Positions 6,105 to 12,831 of a DNA stretch of 17,438 nucleotides are shown here, in pieces. The stretch lies in the NCBI GenBank assembly GCA_964498765.1, contig CAZCIU010000055.1, forward strand, positions 1 through 17,438, given 5' to 3'. Positions within the stretch are counted from its first letter, which is position 1. Every line of letters starts with the position of its first letter. Made by a program: the position numbers and the translations under genes. The notes beneath the pieces were generated by a model. That model searched no databases. It was not told the DNA's origin and was given only the letters and a program-made list of their open reading frames with translations. Source of the DNA: UPXZ01 sp964498765 (GTDB lineage: Bacteria; Bacteroidota; Bacteroidia; Bacteroidales; Paludibacteraceae).

Positions 6105-8015
6105 TTAAATCAATCTTACTGCTCCCTGATCTGCAGAACTTACCATGCTGGCATAGGCTCTGAGTGCTTTGGAAACTTGTCTTTCGCGCGTTTCTTTTGG
6201 TTTGAAAGCTTCGTTTCCGCGAGCCAGTTCTTCGTTTCTGCGCTGAAGAAGTTCTTCGTCGCTTAGCTGAACATTGATTTTTCTTTTTGGAATGTCAATT
6301 TCGATTGTGTCGCCGTCTTTCAGCAAACCGATATTGCCTCCGGCAGCTGCTTCGGGTGAAATATGCCCGATGGATAAACCGGATGTTCCTCCGGAAAAAC
6401 GACCGTCAGTAATAAGTGCGCATTCTTTTCCAAGATGTTTGGCTTTGATGTAAGAAGTAGGGTAGAGCATTTCCTGCATTCCAGGGCCTCCTTTTGGACC
6501 TTCATGGATTATCACAACTACATCTCCTGCAACAACATCACCTTTTAAAATTCCCTTGCAAGCTGAATCTTGCGATTCAAAAACTTTGGCTTTTCCAGTA
6601 AATTTCCAGATGCTTTCATCTACGCCGGCAGTTTTCACCACACAGCCATCCAAAGCGATATTTCCTTTCAAAATGGCCAAACCGCCATCCACAGTGTAAG
6701 CATTTTCCAGAGAACGAATGCATCCGTTTTCTCGGTCATCGTCCAATGTTTTGAAATAATTTTCTTGAGAACCCATTACCAAATTAAATCGATATCCGGG
6801 TGCACTGCCGTAAATTCGTTTGGCTTCCGGATCGATATTTTCTTTTGTAATGGAATATTTTTCGATGGCTTCGCCCAATGTCAATCCATCTACACGATGC
6901 ACATTCAAATTCAAAAGTCCTTTTTCGGGATTGTTTGGGCTGGATAATTCGCCTAAAATTCCCAAAATTCCACCGGCTCTGTTTACATCCTGAATGTGAT
7001 ATTTTGTGGAATTTGGAGCCACTTTGCTCAGACAAGGAGTTTTGCGTGAAATGGCGTCAATATCATCCATTGTAAATTCTACATCAGCTTCATGCCCAAT
7101 TGCCAAAATGTGTAAAACCGTATTTGTGGAGCCGCCCATAGCAACGTCCAGCATCATGGCATTCATAAATGCTTCACGCGTGGCTATATTTCTTGGAAGA
7201 ACGCTTGTGTCACCATCGCGGTAATATTTATAGGCATTTTCTACAATTAATTTGGCAGCATCAATGAATAATTGTTTGCGATTAGCGTGCGTGGCTACGA
7301 TAGTGCCATTTCCCGGTAATGCCAGCCCGATGGCTTCATTCAAGCAATTCATGGAATTAGCAGTAAACATTCCCGAGCAAGAGCCGCAAGTTGGACAAGC
7401 AGCATTTTCTACTCTGGATACTTGTTCGCTTGAAATATTATCATCCACAGACATCACCATCGCGTCAACTAAATCCAGCTGTTTTCCATCCAATTCTCCG
7501 GCTTCCATGGGTCCGCCCGAAACAAAAACGGTAGGAATATTCAGCCGCATCGCTGCCATGAGCATTCCAGGAGTGATTTTGTCACAATTGCTGATGCAAA
7601 CCATGGCATCGGCTTTGTGCGCATTCACCATATATTCTACGCTGTCGGCTATCAAATCGCGTGAAGGCAGGGAATAAAGCATTCCATCATGTCCCATCGC
7701 TATTCCGTCGTCCACCGCAATGGTGTTAAATTCAGCAGCAAAACATCCTAATTTCTCAATTTCGGCTTTTACCATTTGCCCAACTTCGTGTAAATGAGCG
7801 TGTCCCGGAACGAATTGTGTAAATGAATTTACCACCGCAATGATTGGTTTACCCATTTGTTCTTGCGTCATTCCGTTGGCTTTCCAAAGTGCGCGAGCTC
7901 CGGCCATGCGGCGTCCTTGTGTGCTTGTGACTGATCGTAAAGTCCGGTTTGAATCGGAATTTGATGGTGTGTAATCGGGTTTGTTATGATTTTTCGAAAA
8001 ATTATTTGTTGACAT
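6105..8015 (-). CDS. ilvD: Dihydroxy-acid dehydratase
   Basis: This Fe-S enzyme dehydrates 2,3-dihydroxy-isovalerate and -methylvalerate to the keto acids of Val/Leu and Ile. It has 636 residues, slightly longer than the usual 560-620 because of a polar, Asn/Ser-rich stretch of about 25 residues before RSVTSTQGRRMAGARALW. The cluster motifs are NCDKITPG (Cys144) and CPTCGSCSGM (probably Cys213). At the site where the [2Fe-2S] type has a third cysteine, this protein reads VNSFTQFVPGH, as in the E. coli-type enzyme, which suggests an oxygen-sensitive [4Fe-4S] form. ITDGRFSGGTSGLSIGHISPEA near the C-terminus is characteristic. It is the first structural gene of the operon, about 94 bp after the attenuator terminator. 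The N-terminal extension has no obvious role; the ATG at 8015 is used because no closer start is evident. Confidence 0.97.
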   Translation of the reverse strand: MSTNNFSKNHNKPDYTPSNSDSNRTLRSVTSTQGRRMAGARALWKANGMTQEQMGKPIIAVVNSFTQFVPGHAHLHEVGQMVKAEIEKLGCFAAEFNTIAVDDGIAMGHDGMLYSLPSRDLIADSVEYMVNAHKADAMVCISNCDKITPGMLMAAMRLNIPTVFVSGGPMEAGELDGKQLDLVDAMVMSVDDNISSEQVSRVENAACPTCGSCSGMFTANSMNCLNEAIGLALPGNGTIVATHANRKQLFIDAAKLIVENAYKYYRDGDTSVLPRNIATREAFMNAMMLDVAMGGSTNTVLHILAIGHEADVEFTMDDIDAISRKTPCLSKVAPNSTKYHIQDVNRAGGILGILGELSSPNNPEKGLLNLNVHRVDGLTLGEAIEKYSITKENIDPEAKRIYGSAPGYRFNLVMGSQENYFKTLDDDRENGCIRSLENAYTVDGGLAILKGNIALDGCVVKTAGVDESIWKFTGKAKVFESQDSACKGILKGDVVAGDVVVIIHEGPKGGPGMQEMLYPTSYIKAKHLGKECALITDGRFSGGTSGLSIGHISPEAAAGGNIGLLKDGDTIEIDIPKRKINVQLSDEELLQRRNEELARGNEAFKPKETRERQVSKALRAYASMVSSADQGAVRLI

Positions 8016-8108
8016 ATTTTCTCGCGATTTTTTGAATTTACATATATTATCAACTATAAAGTGCTGTTTTACAAGCTGATATTCTATTAGGAAACGATAA
8101 TTTTATAT
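8016..8108 (-). other. Spacer between the attenuator and ilvD
   Basis: About 93 AT-rich bases between the terminator hairpin and the ilvD start codon. No open frame, strong hairpin or second promoter was recognised in it. Confidence 0.5.
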
Positions 8109-8143
8109 AAAACAAAAACCTTTCTCTTGTGTGGGAGAAAGGC
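8109..8143 (-). terminator. Attenuator terminator of the ilv operon
   Basis: In the RNA, GCCUUUCUC (8143-8135) pairs with GAGAAAGGU (8126-8118): 8 Watson-Crick pairs plus one G-U, around an 8-nt loop. It is followed by UUUUUGUUUU. It lies after the leader peptide and before ilvD, so it would end transcription prematurely unless its 5' arm is taken up by the alternative pairing at 8180-8188. Confidence 0.85.
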
Positions 8144-8179
8144 TTTTATGATTGTATTGACACTTTAATAAACACCATG

Positions 8180-8214
8180 ACCGTTCTCACCTTTGATTTT
8201 TTACCAAAAGAGAA
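8180..8214 (-). promoter_or_regulatory. Pause hairpin and antiterminator arm of the ilv leader
   Basis: The hairpin CUUUUGGU (8210-8203) / AUCAAAGG (8197-8190), loop AAAAA, extends by UUCU/AGAA (8214-8211 with 8187-8184) across a 2-nt bulge. Its 5' arm encodes Ser15-Val18 of the leader peptide. Its 3' foot overlaps GAGAACGGU (8188-8180), which can instead pair with the terminator's 5' arm GCCUUUCUC (8143-8135) over nine positions with one mismatch. The two structures and the terminator are mutually exclusive, as in classical attenuators. Confidence 0.7.
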
Positions 8215-8255
8215 ATGACGAGGACTAGAATAATGTTTATATATTGAGTTGTCAT
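8187..8255 (-). CDS. ilv operon leader peptide
   Basis: This 22-codon frame (ATG at 8255-8253, TGA at 8189-8187) starts MTTQY; residues 6-18 read INIILVLVISLLV and it ends KNQR. Eleven of 22 codons specify Ile (4), Leu (4) or Val (3), the products of the operon that follows. It starts roughly 20-25 nt after a strong promoter -7 box and ends inside a pause/antiterminator structure upstream of a terminator. The expected role is to sense charged Ile, Leu and Val tRNA. A ribosome stalled on codons 8-18 would disrupt the 5' arm of the pause hairpin and favour antitermination. A ribosome reaching the stop codon would cover the antiterminator arm and allow termination. There is no Shine-Dalgarno site, as usual in Bacteroidota. 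The peptide itself probably has no separate function. The call rests on composition, position and RNA structure together. Confidence 0.85.
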   Translation of the reverse strand: MTTQYINIILVLVISLLVKNQR

Positions 8256-8278
8256 AAGATTGCTTATTTTTTCGTTTG

Positions 8279-8309
8279 CAAAGATAAAGCAAGATTTTAA
8301 ATAAAACAA
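8279..8309 (-). promoter_or_regulatory. Promoter of the ilv operon
   Basis: On the minus strand, TTG (8309-8307), a 20-nt spacer, then TATCTTTG (8286-8279), matching the Bacteroidota consensus TAnnTTTG. Transcription would begin near 8272, about 16 nt before the leader peptide ATG. Confidence 0.75.
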
Positions 8310-8400
8310 TAGTTTAACACGTAAAAATCAAAAAACTTGAAATAATGTAAGCAATTTGTGGTTTTTTGTGTGAAATTTAACAAAAAGACTTGATTTTTCA
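8310..8400. other. AT-rich intergenic region between dinB and the ilv promoter
   Basis: About 90 bases between the dinB stop and the ilv promoter. An imperfect, widely spaced inverted repeat (tcaaaaaacttga near 8328-8340 and the bases at 8390-8400) is present, but there is no convincing terminator for dinB and no gene. Confidence 0.4.
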
Positions 8401-9492
8401 TCAAAACTTTTCGAAAGGTATAAGTAACTGAGGATCTAAAAAAGAATGGTGAGAATCTTTGCTTTCCGGATTAGAAACAGAAAATCCAGCTAATCTAATT
8501 CCGTGATTTTCAAGGTTTATAAGTTCGAAAAGTTCTTTTCCTAAACGAATAAATTCGCTTTTATCGCAAATAGCTTGATCAAGTGTCAAATTTCTTGTAA
8601 TCAGCTTAAAATCAGCGCGTTTGATCTTTAATGTAAACGTAAATCCACGAAAATGTGCTCGTTCAATTCTGCTTTCGAGTTCAGTTCCTAATTTTTCGAA
8701 CTTCTTATAAATCTCATTTTTATCAAAAATATCTTCATTGAATGTTCGTTCGCAACCAACAGAAAGTCGCTCTCTGAATGGCTCGACGCTGCGATGATCT
8801 TCGCCCTTGGCAAATTCAGCAAAGAGTTTGCCCATTTTTCCGAAATGTCGGATAAGAAATTCGCTTGATTTTGACTGAAGGTCGCTGCCGTTTTTGATGT
8901 CGAGTTGATGCATTCGTTGTGCGGTTACATTACCAACGCCCCAAAATGCTTCGATGGGCAAATTACTAATGACTTTCAAGGCAATTTTCGGATGAATTAC
9001 GGTCAGACCATCCGGTTTTTGCATATCAGAAGCTATTTTTGCCAGAAATTTATTGTATGAAACGCCGGCAGAAGCAGTCAGATTTAGCTCGGATTTGATT
9101 CGATCTTTGATTTCTTTTGCAATGTCTTGCGCAAGCGGAATGTCTTTTTTGTTTTCTGTCACATCCAGAAATGCCTCATCAAACGAAAGTGGTTCCACCA
9201 AATCGGTATATTCAAAAAAGATATTTCTAATCTGAAGCGAAACTTCTTTGTAAATATCAAATCGGGGAGTGGCGACAATCAAATTTGGGCAAAGCTGCAT
9301 GGCTTTTCTGGCTGGCAATGCCGATCGAATGCCAAATTTACGCGCTTCATAACTCGCGGCTGCTACCACGCCTCGTGGATGCGAATCGCCCACAACAAGC
9401 GGTTTCCCTCGATATTCGGGAAAATCTCGTTGCTCCACAGATGCAAAAAACGCATCCATATCTACGTGAATTATTTTGCGGTATTCGGACAT
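8401..9492 (-). CDS. dinB: DNA polymerase IV (Y-family translesion polymerase)
   Basis: Error-prone DNA polymerase that copies past lesions. From ATG 9492 it has 363 residues. The palm carries the metal-binding Asp11 (HVDMDAFF) and Asp105-Glu106 (LSFDEAF); Phe16 is the likely steric gate against ribonucleotides. Fingers, thumb with helix-hairpin-helix (PIEAFWGVGNVTAQRMHQL) and little-finger domain follow. The C-terminus DPQLLIPFEKF contains QLLIPF, a good match to the beta-clamp binding motif at the same place in E. coli Pol IV. The frame extends 11 codons upstream to a TTG at 9525, but a TACCTTTG promoter box lies inside that extension, so ATG 9492 is preferred. It appears to be a single-gene transcript; no LexA site was recognised. 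Confidence 0.95.
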   Translation of the reverse strand: MSEYRKIIHVDMDAFFASVEQRDFPEYRGKPLVVGDSHPRGVVAAASYEARKFGIRSALPARKAMQLCPNLIVATPRFDIYKEVSLQIRNIFFEYTDLVEPLSFDEAFLDVTENKKDIPLAQDIAKEIKDRIKSELNLTASAGVSYNKFLAKIASDMQKPDGLTVIHPKIALKVISNLPIEAFWGVGNVTAQRMHQLDIKNGSDLQSKSSEFLIRHFGKMGKLFAEFAKGEDHRSVEPFRERLSVGCERTFNEDIFDKNEIYKKFEKLGTELESRIERAHFRGFTFTLKIKRADFKLITRNLTLDQAICDKSEFIRLGKELFELINLENHGIRLAGFSVSNPESKDSHHSFLDPQLLIPFEKF

Positions 9493-9514
9493 TTTTTCAG
9501 ACAAAATCTTTCTA

Positions 9515-9522
9515 CAAAGGTA
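9515..9522 (-). promoter_or_regulatory. dinB promoter, -7 box
   Basis: TACCTTTG on the minus strand matches TAnnTTTG and sits 22 bp upstream of the dinB ATG at 9492. The -33 region is weak (TCG at the expected spacing). It supports the internal ATG as the true start. Confidence 0.55.
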
Positions 9523-9559
9523 CAAAACGAAATCAAATTTATCGATTTTTCGCCTTCAT

Positions 9560-9593
9560 TAAAACGCAAAACAGCCATCCGAAGATAGCTGTT
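9560..9593 (-). terminator. Terminator of the esterase gene, with a UUCG tetraloop
   Basis: In the RNA, AACAGC-u-AUC-UUCG-GAU-g-GCUGUU (9593-9570) has a C(UUCG)G tetraloop and one internal mismatch, followed by UUGCGUUUU. It lies 33 bp beyond the esterase stop codon. The tail is interrupted by GCG, so strength is uncertain. Confidence 0.65.
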
Positions 9594-9626
9594 CTTGAAA
9601 ATAAATGTAGAAAAGTAGTTTGATAA

Positions 9627-10484
9627 TTACCTTACATTTTTCCGTAAAAACTCTTTGGTTTTATTCACAATATCATCGCTTTGACTGAAGCCAACAACGT
9701 GACCACCTTCATAAATATGCTTTTCGTTAGGCACATTTACTTTGTTAAGTTCTTGCTCGAGAGCGGAATGTTGGCTCGCAGGAATGTAGGTGTCAGTCGT
9801 GCCATAAAATGAAATTGTCGGTTGAGATTTCGTGCTAATCCAAGTTACAGGGCTTCCTAAAACGCTTTGAGGCATGCCGGAAGGAAGATTACTCGGAGCA
9901 GTTATTCGTCCCATTGCAAAATTGAACACGACATTATTTAAATAGTATGTATCGTTCAAATTGCTTGGTCCAACAATATTTACGACTGCTTTTACTTTTC
10001 TGTCGCTGTCATTTTTATAAGCGTAATACATGGCAAGATGACCGCCGGCACTCAATCCAAGCACCACGAATTCCGGTTTTATTCCATATTCTGCCGCATT
10101 ATTTTTCATGTGATTGATTACGGACTGAATATCGTCCGTTTGCATCGGCAGCATGTAACGAGACGTCAGGTCTGCAAGTCGATAATTCATATTTACAATG
10201 GCGTAATCTTTTAATTCGGCCTGAAATTTTGGAACAAAACTTTGCATGTCTTTTTTGTCGCCTGCCATCCAGCCGCCTCCATGAATGATTACAAGCACAC
10301 GTGTATCAGCTTCACTTCGGTTGGCTGGTAGAAAAATATCTGCTTTCTGCGCAGCGTCATTGCCGTAAGCTACGTCCAGTATTGTTTTTGGCTCTTCAAA
10401 AACTTCGTAAACTTCTTTTTTACAGCTTGATAAAATTATCAAAGAAAAAAGAAAAATTGATAAAAACTTAAAATTTTTAGTCAT
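9627..10484 (-). CDS. Lipoprotein esterase, alpha/beta-hydrolase fold (HSL/BD-FAE-like)
   Basis: From ATG 10484 it has 285 residues. The N-terminus is a lipoprotein signal peptide with a lipobox (SLIILSSC, Cys21), so the mature protein is probably anchored to the cell envelope. The body is an alpha/beta-hydrolase: oxyanion motif HGGG at 68-71 (IIHGGGWMAGD), nucleophile Ser145 in GLSAGGH, Asp231 in TDTYIP and His262 in GGHVVG complete the triad. HGGG plus GxSxG is typical of the hormone-sensitive-lipase and carbohydrate-esterase-like families (for example BD-FAE). The substrate cannot be named; a short-chain acyl or acetyl ester, perhaps on glycans, is plausible. The frame continues upstream to a TTG at 10550, but that would place 22 extra residues before the signal peptide, so the internal ATG is chosen. 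It is divergent from dxs. Confidence 0.85.
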   Translation of the reverse strand: MTKNFKFLSIFLFSLIILSSCKKEVYEVFEEPKTILDVAYGNDAAQKADIFLPANRSEADTRVLVIIHGGGWMAGDKKDMQSFVPKFQAELKDYAIVNMNYRLADLTSRYMLPMQTDDIQSVINHMKNNAAEYGIKPEFVVLGLSAGGHLAMYYAYKNDSDRKVKAVVNIVGPSNLNDTYYLNNVVFNFAMGRITAPSNLPSGMPQSVLGSPVTWISTKSQPTISFYGTTDTYIPASQHSALEQELNKVNVPNEKHIYEGGHVVGFSQSDDIVNKTKEFLRKNVR

Positions 10485-10664
10485 AATGCGTTTATTGAGT
10501 GTATGATTATTTTGTGTTATATCACGAAAGTGAATGAATTCAAAATACAATTATTTCCCTCAATTATTGTGCGATTGTGATTGCAGAAGGCTTATTTTTA
10601 TGCTTTTTTGATTTTTTATAGACAATGCACAACGTATTTAATAAATTTTCAATAATAAATAGTT

Positions 10665-10749
10665 TACATTTGCCCTCACAAGGCTAATCAGCAAAAAATC
10701 AAGTAATATGTTAAAAAACCATCAATCCAATAAAAATGTATTATTTTTG
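10665..10749 (+). promoter_or_regulatory. Candidate dxs promoter boxes
   Basis: Two matches to TAnnTTTG occur between the divergent esterase and dxs genes: TACATTTG at 10665-10672 and TATTTTTG at 10742-10749. Neither has a clear TTG at the right upstream distance, so which is used is uncertain. The rest of the 10485-10774 gap is AT-rich with no other recognised feature. Confidence 0.35.
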
Positions 10750-10774
10750 CAAGTTAGATATGGATTAAACTAGA

Positions 10775-12706
10775 ATGGCTAAACAAAACTATATATATTT
10801 AAATAACATCAATTCGCCCGATGATTTGAAGAAAATCAAGCAAGAGGAGTTGGATGTTGTTTGTCAGGAACTTCGAAATTTTATTGTTGACGAAGTATCC
10901 AAAAATCCCGGACATTTAGGCTCGAATTTGGGTGTAATTGAATTGACAGTTGCTTTGCATTATGTTTTCAATACACCTTACGACCGCATTGTGTGGGACG
11001 TTGGTCATCAGGCGTACGCGCACAAAGTGCTGACCGGCAGACGTGATGTGTTTCACACCAATCGGCAACTGAACGGCATCAGCGGCTTCCCAAAAATTGA
11101 AGAAAGCGAATACGATACTTTTGGCGTAGGTCATGCTTCTACGTCTATTTCTGCAGCGCTTGGAATGTCCGTTGCGGCAAAAATGCGGGGTGAAGACCGC
11201 AAAGTTGTGGCGGTAATCGGCGATGGTTCAATGACTGGCGGACTTGCTTTCGAAGGCTTGAATAATACTTCCATGGATCAGGAAGATATGCTTATTATCC
11301 TGAACGACAATCAGATGGCGATTGATCCGATCAATGGCGGATTTACACAATATCTTGTAGATATCACTACATCAAGAGCTTACAATAAAATTAGACATAA
11401 ATTTTCTAACTTTTTCAAAAAAGCATTTTCGCTTGACGAGGAAAAGAAAAGCAAGATTATTCGTTTCAATAACAGCCTGAAAACAGCTCTTACACAGAAA
11501 GATCATAATATTTTTGAAGGGCTGAATATTCGATATTTTGGACCTGTTGATGGACACGATACGCAAAATCTTATCCGAATTCTTACCGAAATTAAGAATT
11601 TCAAAGGGCCGAAAGTTCTCCATGTAATTACTCAAAAAGGAAAAGGTTTTGAGCCGGCTGAAAAATCGATGACGGTTTGGCATGCGCCTGGAAAATTTGA
11701 CCCTGAAACGGGTGAACGACTTGTTTGCAACTCAAATAATGTGGAACCGCCTTTATTTCAGGATGTTTTTGGAAAAACATTGCTGGAGCTTGCAAAAATA
11801 AACGATAAAATCGTTGGAATCACGCCTGCGATGCCTTCCGGTTGCTCCATGACCATCATGCAGCGTCGTTTTCCGGAACGAATTTTTGACGTTGGAATTG
11901 CCGAAGGACACGCTGTGACTTTCTCTGCCGGATTGGCAAAAGAAGGAATGGTGCCTTTCTGTAACATTTATTCTTCGTTTATGCAGCGCGCTTATGACAA
12001 TGTAATTCACGACGTGGCACTTCAAAAATTGCCTGTAATTATGTGTCTCGACCGTGCCGGAATAGTTGGCTCGGACGGCGCAACGCATCAAGGTCAATTC
12101 GATTTGGCTTATATGCGCCCAATTCCAAATCTAACCATTGCTGCTCCGCGAAATGAAATGGAACTTCGGAACCTGATGTACACAGCTCAATTGGCTGATA
12201 ATGGGCCGATTGTCATTCGCTATCCGCGCGGAAAAGGCTTTAATGTAGATTGGCACAACGAATGGCAGGAACAGGAAATCGGAAAAGGCGAAGTACTTAA
12301 ATCCGGCGAAGATGTAGCTGTTGTGACAATTGGGACAATGGCAAATCCGGCTGAAAAAGCGATTAATCAGCTAGAAAATGAAACTGGACTAAGCATTGCG
12401 CATTACGATGCACGCTTTTTGAAACCGCTGGATGAAAATCTTTTCCATGAAATGGGGAAAAAATTCAAAAAAATCATTACAATTGAAGATGGAGTGATTA
12501 GCGGAGGTTTTGGTTCGGCTGTACTGGAATTTATGTCTGACAATGACTATCAACCGGAAGTAACCCGACTGGGAATTCCGGATCAATTCATTGAACACGG
12601 CACGCCTGAAGAGCTTTATGCCATGTTGGGTTTGAGTGCTGAAGGATTGTACAAGTCATTCAAGCAAACATTTGAAGAAGAAATTAAACAAAAAAAGAAA
12701 AACTGA
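10775..12706 (+). CDS. dxs: 1-deoxy-D-xylulose-5-phosphate synthase
   Basis: First enzyme of the MEP pathway: ThDP-dependent condensation of pyruvate and glyceraldehyde 3-phosphate to DXP, the precursor of isoprenoids (and of thiamine and pyridoxal). It has 643 residues, normal length. The N-terminal ThDP domain carries His47 (PGHLGSNLG), His78 (GHQAY), GDG at 149-151 and Asn178. The central transketolase pyrimidine-binding domain has the catalytic Glu377 (DVGIAEGHAV) and DRAGIVGSDGATHQG (425-440). The C-terminal transketolase domain follows. The usual region between GLNNTS and the Pyr domain is intact. It is divergent from the esterase and ends 21 bp before a strong terminator, so it is probably monocistronic. 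Confidence 0.97.
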   Translation: MAKQNYIYLNNINSPDDLKKIKQEELDVVCQELRNFIVDEVSKNPGHLGSNLGVIELTVALHYVFNTPYDRIVWDVGHQAYAHKVLTGRRDVFHTNRQLNGISGFPKIEESEYDTFGVGHASTSISAALGMSVAAKMRGEDRKVVAVIGDGSMTGGLAFEGLNNTSMDQEDMLIILNDNQMAIDPINGGFTQYLVDITTSRAYNKIRHKFSNFFKKAFSLDEEKKSKIIRFNNSLKTALTQKDHNIFEGLNIRYFGPVDGHDTQNLIRILTEIKNFKGPKVLHVITQKGKGFEPAEKSMTVWHAPGKFDPETGERLVCNSNNVEPPLFQDVFGKTLLELAKINDKIVGITPAMPSGCSMTIMQRRFPERIFDVGIAEGHAVTFSAGLAKEGMVPFCNIYSSFMQRAYDNVIHDVALQKLPVIMCLDRAGIVGSDGATHQGQFDLAYMRPIPNLTIAAPRNEMELRNLMYTAQLADNGPIVIRYPRGKGFNVDWHNEWQEQEIGKGEVLKSGEDVAVVTIGTMANPAEKAINQLENETGLSIAHYDARFLKPLDENLFHEMGKKFKKIITIEDGVISGGFGSAVLEFMSDNDYQPEVTRLGIPDQFIEHGTPEELYAMLGLSAEGLYKSFKQTFEEEIKQKKKN

Positions 12707-12727
12707 TAAAAGAGACAAAATAAATTT

Positions 12728-12778
12728 AGCCACAAAAGATTATTAAGCTGAAAACTAATAATCTGTGGCTTTTTTTTA
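12728..12778 (+). terminator. Rho-independent terminator of dxs
   Basis: Arms AGCCAC (12728-12733) plus AGATTATTA (12737-12745) pair with TAATAATCT (12756-12764) plus GTGGCT (12765-12770): 15 bp with a small bulge on one side and a 10-nt loop, followed by eight T (12771-12778). A textbook terminator; it isolates dxs from trkA. Confidence 0.92.
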
Positions 12779-12831
12779 TTCTACATCATGATATAAAATT
12801 TGATTTGCTGTAAAAAATCAATATTGTTAAA

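Noticed and set aside
7252..7677. 141-codon plus-strand frame opposite ilvD
   Set aside because: It lies wholly inside ilvD on the other strand; composition and length are as expected for antisense shadow.
8328..8400. Widely spaced AT-rich inverted repeat after dinB as a terminator
   Set aside because: The arms are about 50 nt apart and nearly all A/T, so a stable hairpin is unlikely.
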